In this document: piece by piece, positions 34,867 to 46,843 of the stretch | Layout: every line of letters starts with the position of its first letter | How positions within the stretch are numbered: the stretch's first letter is position 1 | Made by a program: the position numbers and the translations under genes | The notes under the pieces: generated by a model | Seen by the model: the letters and a program-made list of their open reading frames with translations, nothing else | The model's database searches: none | What the model was told of the DNA's origin: nothing | Origin: Pinus tabuliformis | Taxonomy: Eukaryota > Streptophyta > Pinopsida > Pinales > Pinaceae | Assembly: GCA_031772625.1 (NCBI GenBank) | Contig: CM062817.1 | Coordinates: 945,932,327-945,996,326, forward strand | Direction of reading: 5' to 3' | DNA length: 64,000 nucleotides

Positions 34867-35881
34867 TTAAAGTTTTTGGAGTCTAAGGTTTTCTTGTTGG
34901 ATCTCTTCCTCAAGTCCCATGCACTCTGTTTCTTGTGACTGTGTGATTCCTCCTTTATGGGCTTTGCGAACCATCATATATACTGGTGCTACTATGTGCG
35001 GACTAGGCTTTGCATGTTCCACAGGGACTATAGAATCTACTTCATACTTTAGCTTTAGAAGTGGCTGCGTGGTCAGGGTTTTGCACATGGTCCTATAAGC
35101 CTAGAGAACCATGGGTACGTGCAGGTCCCAGTCAGTTCGTTTCACATGGTGGACCCCATTTAGTGCTTCGTGTACTTTGTGAAAAGATTCTGCGTGAATA
35201 TGCTTCTGCATGCCTAGTTTTACCATACTTCCTAGTCCCAACCAGTAGGGTCATTCGTTCCATTGTCTTACCCGCTCCTGCCTGTCGGTTGTGTTTCCTA
35301 TCGTGAGGACAGTGCACATTCATGTAGGTTCCGCACCATATGCCTATACCCATCTGGAAAGGTGGGCATGCAGGCTGTTCCATCCATCATACTCGGCTTT
35401 CATCTACATATGAGGCTTTCCAAACTACATGCGCATCATCCTTCTGCATTCATGCAATTCCTCAAAACTTCTTTTATGCGTACCCCACCATCTTGTGGGC
35501 ATAGTGCGCAGTACCCATTTCAGAGCATCAAAACGCTACTGTTTCGGTACTTTTCTCTCAAATTTGTTCAGGAAATCATCCACCTCACTCAACCTGTCAT
35601 ACATAGGTAGATCTAGTTCCTCTTTTGGCACGCAGTGCAGTGACCATGTCATCATGTTACAGTTGAGCGTGGTTACCTCATGTAACCAGTTCTACCATCA
35701 TTCTATTTCCTCGTCTTAATCTGAAGTGCAAGAGCTTTTGTGCTCCCGCGAAAATCTATCGTCCACTGTTGGATTTACCTAGTCCTACACCCATGCAGTT
35801 ATCTTGTATATACAGTCTAGATCATCGTCGCTATTGTAGTCGTGCATTGGCTCTATGTAGTGTGATCCTTCCGTAGGGTCT
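34867..35881 (-). pseudogene. Element F second gag-like domain
   Basis: Directly left of B's insertion site. It opens with an acidic linker, followed by a capsid-like signature (L-P-M-Y-D, V-D-D-F-L-N-K-F-E, A-L-K-W-V-L-R-T-M, R-W-W-G-T-H-K) near 35400-35600. It ends in a region with V-A-P-V-Y-M-M-V-R-K-A and a Gln/Glu/Leu-rich coiled coil near 34870-35000. It lies after the protease in F's coding order, which is unusual. Broken. Confidence 0.55.
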
Positions 35882-38800
35882 TGTTATCACTCAGGTTTTC
35901 CTTAAAGCACCTTAAAGGATATGGCCGAGGTAACCACAAACCAATCTTTGGACTGCAGGTCCTAGCCTACCTGCAATCAGAGAGGGCTCTCTCTTTATAA
36001 TTTAGCTTTGTTGAAGATGATATTAGGCTAGCTAATGAGTTCAAGGGGGTTTTGTTTATGTTTGGTGGGATGGGGGATTCTTTCAAACAGAGTTGGGATG
36101 CATAGTGTGAGAAGTTCAAAACATTGGGCATGGAGTCGTGGATTAGGCTTGCTGTTGCGTTTTCTTGGTCACAAGAGGAATACAGAGCAGGATAGCTACA
36201 CATAAAACAATATCAAGCTGGAATAAGGATGGAATGAAGGTCATTGAATGAAAGGCAACTAAGTAGCTCTCATTATGCTAACAGAGGGAAGGTGAATGAA
36301 CATTTATATAGGAGCAATCAAAGATTCCTAAACAACATTCATATATGAAGGAACTAGTGTAAATATGAGCCAATCAGTATTCATATTCAGGACTAATTCA
36401 GAGGAAAACATAGATAAATCACAGAAATTGAGAACAGAATACAACTAAGTGAGCTCTGAACTATTCTTTCTTTCTGCTATTTAGATAGTGAAACAATGAT
36501 GGCATGAAACATATAAACTGTAAACAGAGATAAGAAACACTTATTGGGCTATGTAGAAGCATTAGGATTCCATATTCACTCTTTAGTCATTAAAACACAA
36601 CAGCCAGTTCATCTCCCAAACATTCCAGCGATCTTTGATTATAGAGACTCTCAGAAAATACAGTGCAAGTCTAGAGAGGAAGTTATCGACCAACCAACCC
36701 TTTACATAAATACAGAGGGTTGTTTAAATAGAAAATATTTACAAACATCCCTTGAACAGGTGCCAAAGGAGAAAATATCTCAAAATATCTATCAAAAAAG
36801 AGCCAAAAGAGATCTGTGCAATAACTGCTTCGAATGCTAAGTTGTGCTGGAAATAAATGCAATAAAATATCTAAAACAGCTGCACATGAGGGAGTAGCCT
36901 CATCAAAATGGCTCTTTAGGGCTGCACAGGGTCCTGCAGCTTAAAAATTGGACTGAAAGAGTGCCTTGAGCCACGCACTGTCCTCTGTGTGATAACTGTG
37001 CAATTAAGGAAGCAGCGCTGCTCCAAAAATATGACTGGGAACAATGTCTCTGCAATAACTCTGCCTTGAAAGCCTTCATCTATGCCTTTAGGTGGCTTTA
37101 AGGCAACAAAAGAAGTGTTGGTGAGCCTTAATGGCTGAATGATGCTTTTTTGACTTTGCTGGGCTTGCTTTGCTTTCATCTGTTTTGAAAAACTGGACTG
37201 ATACTCTTTGCCGCATCCTGATACACTTTGGCACTGAATCTGGGCCTTTTCCCATCGCTGATACTTTTTAAACTGTCCCATCACCCCCTTCTGCCTTTTA
37301 ATGCAAAAATAACTGCTGCTAATGTCCTCCGTGGTCATTGGAATGCTATCGGCGCTCTGGCCGATCAAAGCTATCTTTAAACTTTAAAAAATGGTGCAAA
37401 CAGGAGGAAAAAGTGTTGCCGACTGTGCCGAGGCCGAAACTGGCTATCTGAAGCAAAACTGGGCCTTGGAGTGATCTCAGAAAGCTTAGGGATGCATGAA
37501 TTCCCTTATGGGGAGCCGGGCGTGGGCATATATGTGAAAATATGAACAAATGACGCCTTTTCTTTTACACAGAAAAAGACCAATTTCTATGTAAAATTCA
37601 TGAAAAACATAGGCGGGAGCGACACTGTAGCGGAGATTAAATCCTGGCCGTGGGATCGCGCGAAGGCAGATCCAACAGCTGGCGCTAACTCGCATCGGGG
37701 TGGACCATTGGCCCAAACACATAAAACCTCCGAAATGCCGCGGACCCGAAATGCTTATATGCCCTTTCTTTATGGAGATCGGGTCCGGCGCATCGGCGAT
37801 TTCATATCGGCGGTTTTTAACAAAATCAATATGCGGACCCGAAATCCTTTAAAACTGCCCTTTAATATTTTTCGGCTCCGGGATATAGGAGCACATAGTG
37901 CGGACCCTTTTGGACCCAATATGCCTTTATGCTGCGCTTTATTACTTTTCGGCTCCGCTGGTCGGAGCCATATAGGAGTGATGCGATTAAATATGGGCTG
38001 TTGATCTCTGGGCCTGAATGGGCGGCTGAGATTAACTCGGCAATTCGCTATCAGCGGGGTCATGGGGTTGCCACATAGAAACACCGAAACCCATTGGACC
38101 CGATAAGTTATACAGGCCCTCTTTATTTTATTTCGGGTCTGACCCATCGGCGGGACCCAAATCGGCGGTTTTAACAGTGGAATGGGTCCGCAGACCCGAA
38201 AACCCTTAACACTGCATTTGATAACTCATCGGCTCCGCCAAATCGGAGCAGTATATGGGGCGATGCAAAGTGGGGGACCGCGCGACAAGATCTGGGCCGT
38301 CAGATCTGGGGCCCAAAAATGGATGGCTGCGATTATATCGGGACTTCGGCAATCGGCGGGGCAGAGGGTTGACATATATGTGATTGTCGAACTGCGTGGA
38401 CCCGATATACTATTACCGGTCCACTTTATATGTTTTCGGGTCTGGCCCATTGGCGCTATGCCCCATGCCTTGAGACTTAGCCATTTTCGCTTATATTTGC
38501 CACTGCCCCCTCCCGATAGCGATATCGCATCGGAGGGGGATCAAACAGATCTTTATCTCATCGGAGCACGCTTTTTATGAAAAGGCAAGGCAAATGAATT
38601 TGGAGGGGTTATATATGATCTTTTAAACATATGATTGCCCCCTCCTGATAGCGATATCGAATCGGAGGGGGTCCGATAGCTAAAAAAGGGAGGATTTGAT
38701 CCTTTTTTGAAGGTTTTTCATGGTTTTTGCATGGTTTTTGTATTCTTATGCCTTGGAAGGAGTCCAAAGGCACTTAGGGGGAAAGTGATGTGATTTTGAG

Positions 38801-39916
38801 AGGGGTTTAGTGGCCAAAGAGGGTTTCATGCCTTATAAAGGCAAACCAAGGCCAAAGAGATGATTTTTATACATATGAAGGGAAACTATGCAAAGGAATG
38901 AGTCCTTATGCATTTGGAAGATGGTCAGAGGGGTCAATGAGGGTTCTTGCTGAGTTTCAGATAAACTTAGCAATTCCCAAGGATGTATATGGTTATTTTT
39001 CAACCAAGGGGAGGGGATAAGTATATAGGGGAGTTATAGAGATAGTTTTAGTAGGGGAAGGGAAAAGAGATAGGGAGTTACATAATAAAGTTAGTAGTTA
39101 ATATGATAATAATGAGAAAAAGCGCTAAGAATGAAGTCTTAGGCTATCAATGGGGGAAAATGACTGATAGAAGAAGTGTGAACATTCCTTTAGTGAAGCA
39201 GATCTTCACCAAGGCAGATGATATGGAGAATGATGAATCTAAGAGGTATCAAGCAGATCTTGACCTCTTTAGGGGAAGTTAGTGAGTGATTTGGGAAAGA
39301 GGGAGAAGGGGGAAGTTAGACATGCATTTCTTGAAGTCCTCCAACTGAAAAATCACCTTCAACTTGTGATATGATAGATATAACACTTGACAATATGAAA
39401 TGGATCACAAGCCATGATTCTGCAACCACAAAGCTACCTACCCAGCCTATTCACCTAGCTTTTTCTCTTCTTTTTGGTTTGGGTGCACTTGAACTAGCAT
39501 ACCCAGCTTTTTGTTCTTTTCTTCTTGCTGTCCTCCTATCTACAACTACACTTATTGCATCCAGGGGCTCAGATTAAGCTGTTGAGCACCCTTGTTTCTC
39601 TACCTATCTACAAATCTGCCAAGATTAAGCTGTTTGGACAAATGTTCATTCTCTATATTCTACAACAAGAAATTGAAACCTAGGGAAGCCAAGATTAAGC
39701 TGTTTGGACCTCCCTTAGCTGAAAACTCATCAAAAATGGATCAACCCTTCAAAAATGGAACACAACAGTGGCATTTAGACTAGCACACTCTCATGGATAC
39801 TTCTCTGGCCATCTGTAGCAAATATGGAGCATTGCAGCAAGCAAAGCATGACATATTTAGCATGTAAAAATGTCGATCCTGAAAGATGATTAACCTACTG
39901 CAGCAGGAGGCTAACA
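35882..39916 (-). repeat. 3' LTR of element B (4035 bp)
   Basis: TGTTATCAC...GGCTAACA. The minus-strand TATA box (TATATAAA) at 36303-36310 makes U3 about 3.6 kb. U3 holds a GC-rich block (37600-38580) with about nine GGACCCGA/TCGGGTCC-type words, small inverted repeats such as GGCTCCG...CGGAGCC near 37950, and two long palindromes at 38506-38539 and 38638-38671. No coding domain was found in it. Confidence 0.93.
38506..38671. repeat. Paired GC palindromes in element B LTR
   Basis: Two copies of a near-perfect 34-bp palindrome: arms CCCCCTC(C)CGAT / ATCGGAGGGGG around an AGCGATATCGC core, at 38506-38539 and 38638-38671. The other LTR has them at 49454-49487 and 49586-49619. Both would form hairpins in RNA or cruciforms in DNA. 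Confidence 0.85.
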
Positions 39917-40511
39917 GTGGCTCCACTTGGGGATGGCTTTTCCTTGTGACAAGCCAAGAACAGCAAGTCAGAATGCCTTGATCTTCTGTAGTTGCTGTTA
40001 TTTGAAAGTTTCTTCTGTGCTAACTGCTGAATGACTAGAACTTTAACTTCTGAACGCAACACTCCTCCTTAACTGAAACACTGTGAAAAATAAAGCATCG
40101 CCTGCTTTCTTCTGCGTGCTTGATATTGCATACACTTTTGCTTGAGAACTACCTTGTGAAAGAAACACAAAAAGGGATTAAAGCTGGAGCTCTTCTTTTC
40201 TTGTCTTTGAAAGGGTGCTGAAGTAAACTGAAAATCGTCCTTTCTTTTTGATACTGTTGACTTGAAGACTACAAGCTGCAAACAGCTTCTCTTTAACATA
40301 AATCACTGTGATATGACAGCGCTGCTCTTGCTATTTTGCTGAGATTACTGCAGAGAGAGAGATTAAAAATAGAGGACTTGCATTGACTGTGTCTTCACAA
40401 ACTTTGTTGCTGCTCCTCTAACAATCAGACTGTTTATACAAAATAAAAACAAAAGTGCTGATATATACAAATATCAATGTACAAAGAGATATTTACAAAG
40501 CTGCGTTATGT
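39917..40511 (-). other. Element B 3' region between integrase and LTR
   Basis: About 600 bp with no domain on either strand. The purine-rich stretch next to the LTR (minus strand, CCCCAAGTGGAGCCACT) is the likely polypurine tract. Unlike A, there is no extra RNase H or antisense gene here. Confidence 0.6.
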
Positions 40512-41582
40512 TCAACAAAAGGGATCATGATAATGCTTCAGCATACGGCCATTTACAGGGCCTTCTTCAACAGTGCTGCCCTCTACAGATTTGAGGAAAT
40601 ATGTGTTATTTCCCTGAACAGCAGAAATAACAAATGGCCCTCTCCAAAGGAAATCGAATTTTGCATGTTTTCCCTTGTCTTCTCTTCGTGAGTCCCACCT
40701 TAGAACTTTGTTGTCAACACAGAAATTCGCAGCCTTAGTCCTCTTATCAAACATCCTTTTGAGCTTCTCTTGCATAATTTGAGCTCTGTCATAGACTTGC
40801 TCTCTTGTCTGCTGCAAATGAATTGTTTGGTTTATCCTCCTTTGTATATCATTTGGCTCAGCTTGAATCTCTTGTAGCAGCTTGATAATAGGAATTCCCA
40901 GTGATGAAGGAAATCTAGCCTCCATGCCATATACTAGCTCATAAGGGCTCATCCCAATGGATTTCTTGGTTGATAGTCTGTCTGCCCATAGGGCATTTGT
41001 GAGCTTTCTATGCCAGTTCTTCTTGTTTTCTTCTAAGGTCTTCTTGATAATACTGATCAGGCTCTTGTTATATGACTCGACTAAGCCATTACCTTGAGGG
41101 TAATAGGCTGTGGAATGGCCTAAAGTGATATGGAATTTATGGAAAAAATTGATCATCTTTTTGGACTTGAAAGCAGCGACATTGTCAGTGATAATCTTCT
41201 CAGGATAGCCAAATCTAGACAGGATATTGCACTCAAGGAATTGGATAATGGTGGTTTCATTGGCCTGCCTGCATGGAATGGATTCAATCCACTTGGTGAA
41301 ATAGTCGGTGGCAGTTAGAATCCACTTATGTTGGCCTGAGGAAGAGGGATGGATTTCTCCAATGAAGTCAAGACCCCATTGTTGAAAAGGCTTTTCGGTT
41401 GAGATGGGCTTAAGAGGCAAGGGCAACAGCTTTCTTTTTCCCTCAAAGATTTGGCATTTGTGACATGAGATAGCAAACTTCTTTACATCTACAAACAAAG
41501 AGGGCCAATAGAAACCAACCCTTAAAATTTTATCAGCAGTGGACTTCCAATATAGATGTCCTCCACAGTCCCCTGCATGGAA
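40512..41582 (-). CDS. Element B integrase
   Basis: Zinc-binding part with G-D-C-G-G-H-L and C-H-K-C near 41440-41580. Core motifs: W-G-L-D-F-I-G near 41360, I-I-T-D-N-V-A-A-F near 41180, Q-G-N-G-L-V-E-S near 41085. The C-terminus has R-W-D-S-R-R-E-D, F-L-W-R-G-P-F-V-I and N-G-R-M-L-K-H-Y, as in many plant Ty3 integrases. Confidence 0.9.
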   Translation of the reverse strand, partial: FHAGDCGGHLYWKSTADKILRVGFYWPSLFVDVKKFAISCHKCQIFEGKRKLLPLPLKPISTEKPFQQWGLDFIGEIHPSSSGQHKWILTATDYFTKWIESIPCRQANETTIIQFLECNILSRFGYPEKIITDNVAAFKSKKMINFFHKFHITLGHSTAYYPQGNGLVESYNKSLISIIKKTLEENKKNWHRKLTNALWADRLSTKKSIGMSPYELVYGMEARFPSSLGIPIIKLLQEIQAEPNDIQRRINQTIHLQQTREQVYDRAQIMQEKLKRMFDKRTKAANFCVDNKVLRWDSRREDKGKHAKFDFLWRGPFVISAVQGNNTYFLKSVEGSTVEEGPVNGRMLKHYHDPFC

Positions 41583-41899
41583 TTATTTCATGACATTATT
41601 AGTTTCATTCATGGTCAAACAATTAAGCAATATGCCTTCATGATTCTTCCAAAATAAAGAACCATCTAAGACACAAAATTTCAAAGCCCTCATTCTTAAA
41701 AATCTCTTCTTGGTCTTGGACAATCCTGGGGGAGCAAACATGTTTAACAATACAAAGCATATCTCAGCATACCATGGGGATTGCAGAAAGGTGTCACTGA
41801 TCTGTGGAGTCGCCAGCTCCTGTTCATTGTCCAGTTGGTTGATGTCTAAGGCTTGAAATTTTGTTTCGGACATCAGTTTAGCTAAACCTTGTCCCTTTA

Positions 41900-42260
41900 T
41901 CAGCTTGGTTGGTTTTATTTCTATGTCATACTCAAAAATGTTAGCAATCCACTTGCCTCTTTTGCCTTCTAATCCTTCTTGGGTTAATATGTCTTTTACA
42001 ATAGCATTTGGGACATAGGCAATCACGTGTGAATATAAAATGTAAATTTTGAAGTCTTTGATTGCTTTAACAAGGGCATAGGCCTGCTTCTCCATGATTT
42101 GGTACTTCAGGGGTACATCTCTTAAGGCTCGGCTAAAAAAAGCAATTCGCTTTTCATTTCCTTGGTCATCCTTTTGCAATAGGACATCAACTATGGTATT
42201 ATCAGATGCAAATGAAAATATGATAAAGTCCCTATCAAATTGAGGACTTGTGAGGACTGG
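41900..42260 (-). CDS. Element B first RNase H (standard Ty3 type)
   Basis: After the RT connection domain: F-I-I-F-S-F-A-S-D, V-L-L-Q-K-D-D-Q-G-N-E, I-A-F-F-S-R-A-L-R, Y-Q-I-M-E-K-Q-A-Y-A-L-V-K-A-I. This layout is standard. A tether continues to the integrase. Confidence 0.8.
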
Positions 42261-42399
42261 GGCTTGAGTTAGGGCAACTTTGATACTTTCAAATGCTTGC
42301 TTGGTTTCAAGAGACCATTTTACCTTGGCATCCTTCTTTAACATGTTGCTCAATAGTCTTATCAGCTCGGCTAGATTTGGGATAAATCTCCTTAGGAAA

Positions 42400-43180
42400 T
42401 TGATCTTTCCTAGGAATTCTTGCAGCTCTTTTATGTTTCTTGGATATGGGATTTGGAGAATGGCTTGGATCCTTTCTGGATCAATTCTAATCCCGTCTTT
42501 TGAAATGATATGTCCCAGTAATTTGCCTTCTTCAAGGCCAAATAAAGACTTCTTGGGGTTCAAGGAAATACCATATTTCCTACATGTTAGGAACACTTGT
42601 CTCAAATGTCTTTGGTGCTCTTGATTAGATTTGGAGAAAGGGGTAAGATCATCAAGATAGACAACCAAGAAATCATGGATTTCCTTGGCAAATGCAATGT
42701 CCATGGCCCTTTGAAAGGTGGCACCTGCGTTCTTTAGGTCGAAAGGAATTTTCACATATTTAAATGTTCCCCCCGATGTTGTAAAGGATGTCTTGTCTTG
42801 ATCATCTGGGCAAACCAGTATTTGATTAAAACCTTAAAAGCCATCTAGCAAAGAGATTCTAGATGACCCTACTACTCTTTGTAGGATGTGGTCCATTTTG
42901 GGCAATGGGTAGTGGTATTTAAGGGAGACTTGGTTTAAGTTTCTCAAATCTACACAAAGCCTAATCTCACCTGTTTTCTTTCTTGTGGGAACAAGATTGG
43001 ATACCCATTCAGAAAATCTAATGGGTGCTATGATACCCGCTTCAAACATTTTTTTCACTTCTTTCTCAATTAAAGGGAGAAGCACAAGATTGATTCTCCT
43101 CAGTTTTTGTTTGAAGGGCTTTTGATTTGGCTTTAAGGGAATGGTATGTTGAATAATTGAGGTGTCATAGGACTTCAAGT
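42400..43180 (-). CDS. Element B reverse transcriptase
   Basis: RT blocks: K-Q-K-L-R-R-I-N, F-E-A-G-I-I-A-P-I, W-V-S-N-L-V-P-T, R-L-C-V-D-L-R-N-L-N, S-L-L-D-G-F, F-D-L-K-N-A-G-A-T-F-Q-R, catalytic V-V-Y-L-D-D-L near 42655, then L-G-H-I-I-S-K-D-G-I and the connection F-L-R-R-F-I-P-N-L. A Pro/Lys-rich linker (43180-43600) links it to the extra RNase H. Confidence 0.9.
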
Positions 43181-43749
43181 CCTCATAACTCCAAGCAAAT
43201 ACATCTTGGAATTCTTTGAACAAATCAACATATTTGGGCTTTTGATCGGGTGGCAGAGATTGAGATAGTTTGATCATTTTGGGCTTCTCTGCTGTCCCAA
43301 TGTTGTGTTCTTCTATGGCAGTGTTTATAGGCTGCATTTTTGGCTTTTTGGGCACATCATTTGCATCAAACATGTCTTCTAGTGGAGTGAGGCCAACCGG
43401 GAGAAAATTGTCCTTTAGATCAATGATTTCGGCCTCTGTTTTGGCTATTTCCTCCAAATGCATTTGTTTCAGCTCTTCTATGTTTTCTTCATCAAAGATG
43501 GTTGGCTGTAGCAATTTTCTAGCTGTTTCAGCTGTTACAGTTTGCTGGATTTGGTTTATTGCTTGCAGTGGATCATCCATAGCATCCATATCAATGTTTA
43601 GGCCTGAAAACTCATGCTATAAGGTAAGATAATTGTTGATTTGAGCATCATCCTCAAACACTTGCCAATCCTTAACATTGTTAGGGACAATCGGCTTGTG
43701 CTTTATCTCAGCAGTAAAGTGGTGATTGGGCTCAAAAGGAAGCTTGCAA

Positions 43750-44140
43750 GTGCTAGCAAAAGTAGCTAGGCTGTGAGCATGAATGTTATGATTTCTTGAA
43801 ATCTTGGCAAGCTTGGATTCAGTGAATGTATCAAGTATTGCAGTGGCAGCAGTCCTATAAGCTCTTAGCCTTCTATCATTGGTAACAAAGTTTCCTTTCA
43901 TTTGTTGGATTACTAGGTCTGAGTCACCTAGAATGGAAACTTTGGCAGCTCCTAAAGCTTTGAGCAGCTTAAGGCCTAAAAGGAGAGCTTCATACTCTGC
44001 CATGTTGTTGGTGCATTTGAAATTCAGTCTATAAGCATGACCCTCTACATGGTTGTTATGTGTATTGTGAATCCATATTCCTGCCCCTGCTCCTAACTTG
44101 TTAACAGAGCCATCAAACTCTAAATACCATGTGATTTCTT
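43750..44140 (-). CDS. Element B extra RNase H, placed between protease and RT
   Basis: W-Y-L-E-F-D-G-S-V-N-K-L-G-A-G-A-G-I-W-I near 44100, N-N-M-A-E-Y-E-A-L-L-L-G-L near 43990, I-L-G-D-S-D-L-V-I-Q-Q-M near 43920, and H-S-L-A near 43770. It is an RVT_3-type RNase H, clearly different from the Ty3 one at 41900-42260. Its place ahead of RT differs from element A, where the extra domain follows the integrase. Confidence 0.85.
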
Positions 44141-44429
44141 GCTTGTGGTTAGTATTAAGAGTTTCAGTCATTTTAGGATTGGGCATACCTGAGTCTTGTG
44201 TTTTGGGAGGTTTTTCTTGTGTGCTGGTTGCATTGGTTGTTGTGACAGTCTCATGGGTATGTGCAACCGATTCTTCATTAATGTGAGTTTGTTGTACTAA
44301 AGCCATAGGCTTATCATCAGTTGGAGGACTTGTTTCATCATTAAACAAAATAAAAGAATCCATATCAGAATGGATTGAATAGATAGGGAAATTCTTCGGC
44401 TTTTCCTCACTACTTACCACATACTTCAT

Positions 44430-44800
44430 CAGTGTTTCTCTATACAGTCTCTTTGGTTGCCCAAAGACTGAAATAGTGGCATAGGAGAGGTCTAATTGGA
44501 GAGACCCTTGGAGTTTTCCCCCCCAAGATCTTGACAACAGCATGCCATACTTTGGTGGTATGTCAGAAACCACCACATCCATGAGGATTGTCTTGTTTGG
44601 GCATTGGACTAAGGAGACACACAAGTCTTTGATGAGGCCTAAACATTTGACTTGACTTGAGTCAAAGGAGAATAGATCTTTGTAGGGTCTTGTTACATCA
44701 AGGTTTAGCCTCTCCATTACAACTTTGGGCATAAGGTTGTGTGAGGCACCTGAGTCAAACATTGCATTATGTAAAACTTTATCATGTATGTGCAGACTGA
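44430..44800 (-). CDS. Element B aspartic protease
   Basis: N-A-M-F-D-S-G-A-S-H-N-L-M-P near 44750, C-L-G-L-I-K-D-L-C-V-S flap region, and Y-G-M-L-L-S-R-S-W near 44530. Preceded by about 550 bp of Pro/Lys/Asn-rich linker. Confidence 0.85.
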
Positions 44801-45368
44801 CATAAAAGGGTAGAACAGCTCCATGTGCTGATTTGCCATCAACTTCTGGAACAAAAAGCAACTCAGGTGTATCATCTAAAACATTCACATCATCCCTATT
44901 CTCTGGCATTTGCAGTGATCTTTGGATTTGTTGCCTATACACATCATGCTTTGCAAGTTCAGATAAGGGGATGGAAATATTAAGTTTGCTTATTTCTGCT
45001 TCTAAGTTGAATGGTTTCTGCAATGGAGTCTTTGTGTTGGCAATAGCAGATTTCCCCTTTTCAAGTGTATTTTCTGCGTTTTCCTCTTGATTATCAGTGT
45101 TATGGTGCGTGATACCTTGCGGTATTTCGATTTTGGGAAGGTTTTTAGGAGTGCTGTTCAAGTTCTCTTTCGAGGGAGAAGGTGGCAGAGGCTGATCAAC
45201 AGAAAGCTGTATGTCTGTTATGTCCTCTACAGTCACTTGGTGCGGGTTTGGGACAGTTATATCAGCTGTTTCTGTTATAATAGCCTTGCCTCTAATCTGG
45301 TTGGGCTGTTTGCCCTCCTTTGGTTTAACTTTTCTGGGCACGTCTATGGTTCTTGTCCTCAACTTATA

Positions 45369-46822
45369 CTATTTGTGGACTTCATAAATAGCTGAATCAT
45401 AACCTTGTTTAAAGTCAAAAGACTCACCAAACTTAGTCTGAAATTGATTTATCTCATGGTCATCTTGGTCTTCTTGAGTTAGGAAAATTTGTTGCTCACC
45501 CTTCAAATCCACCAAGTTCATGTGAGTGTCCTCTATGGCATCACTAGATGTGGATGCTTCTGTATAGTTTTCTTGGAAAGGAGGTCTTATATCATGGTCT
45601 GGGCTAGACCTACCAGCGTTTGGATTTTGATTTTTCCTGAAATTTGGGTTCCTTATGGTATTGGGCTGTTGCCCTTCCCATGATGATTTCCTCTCAACAC
45701 TCTCTACTCTGTCTCCCAGCCTGTGCATGCCATTGATAATAGCATCTAGCTTTTGATCTAAGGCTGAGGGCTCTTCCTTGAAGGTGGTTCTTCTCTCAGT
45801 TCTAGCTCTGTTTCTTTTGGCAATTAAATTTGCCTCCACAATGACAACCACATTTTGCATGTCTGCAAGGCCGTTAGGGGCTCTTTCTTTTAATTGGTAG
45901 GCCATATCTGGGTCGAATCCATCAGGGAATTTATATAAGGCAAGGTCAGGTGGGGGCCTTAAGTTTTGTGGGATAGCATTATAAACGCTATTGAACCTTG
46001 CACAATAGTCCAAGACTGTTTCTTGTGGACCTCTTTTGATTGTATCGTATTCAGCTAGTATGGGCAAAGGGTCTTTCTTTTTCTCCCATCTGTTGATAAA
46101 TGACTAGTATAAGGCTTCTAGGTCTGCTATGGAATTGGCTGGAAGTGCTCTAAACCAAGTCCTGACATCACCTGACAAGCTTTGGACAAAAATATTCATT
46201 CTCACACCATCATCGTCAATCTCATAGCTTTCAAAGTAATCCTGCATTTTCTTTGTATGCTGAAGGGTTGTGCAGGCACTTGTGCCATCAAAATATGTGA
46301 TTTTAGTTTGGTAATCCTAAGGCATAGCTCCAGGATTAGCAGGTAATTGAAAAGGTGCATATCTGTTAGCCATATTCACAGGGATAAGAGGGATAATAGG
46401 AACAACTGGGATAATAGGAGTAGTAGTGGTAATGGGCGTATGTGTAGCGAATGGAGGTGTGGAAGGAGTGCTTTGAGAGGTGGATGAAGAACAAGAGGAA
46501 CTAGGGGTTGAATGAAATAAAACTTTGACAGGGGTTGGGCCACAGCGTGGGTGAACTGCTTCAGGACTATTATCAGCAAAATCCTCTCTTCGCTCTAGCT
46601 TCCTGAGGTTCCTTGGGATTATATTGGGATTTTCAAAAGCTGCTGGGGGATTTCGGTCTGGATTTGACCTTGTATAACGTGAATTCTTTTTTGGGAGCCA
46701 GCTTCTAGCTTGTTTTTTGGGGAATTTTCTAAGAATATAAGGGTTAGAAAGAAACTTTTTGAAGGTCTGGTTCCTCCCCAGTGGAGCTTTCCAACCTGAT
46801 TTGTGAAATTAACTGAGGATGG
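45369..46822 (-). CDS. Element B Gag
   Basis: It starts as M-A-N-R-Y-A-P-F near 46370, with upstream coding-like Pro/Thr/Val-rich sequence. Capsid signature: Y-F-D-G, W-F-R-A-L-P, F-I-N-R-W-E, D-Y-C-A-R-F-N-S-V-Y-N, F-P-D-G-F-D-P-D-M-A-Y-Q-L-K-E-R. It ends in a conserved tail F-K-Q-G-Y-D-S-A-I-Y-E-V-H-K. No clear CCHC knuckle was seen. The same order and tail appear in element C. Broken once or a few times. Confidence 0.8.
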
Positions 46823-46840
46823 TCCCCAGTTGAGTCGCCA
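46823..46840 (-). other. Primer binding site of element B
   Basis: Minus strand TGGCGACTCAACTGGGGA, three bases inside the 5' LTR. A near match to A's site. Confidence 0.85.
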
Positions 46841-46843
46841 TTA

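Noticed and set aside
37600-38580. Open frames in B's LTR as genes
   Set aside because: Both strands stay open because of GC-rich repeated words; no domain or codon pattern is seen, and the frames overlap the palindromes.
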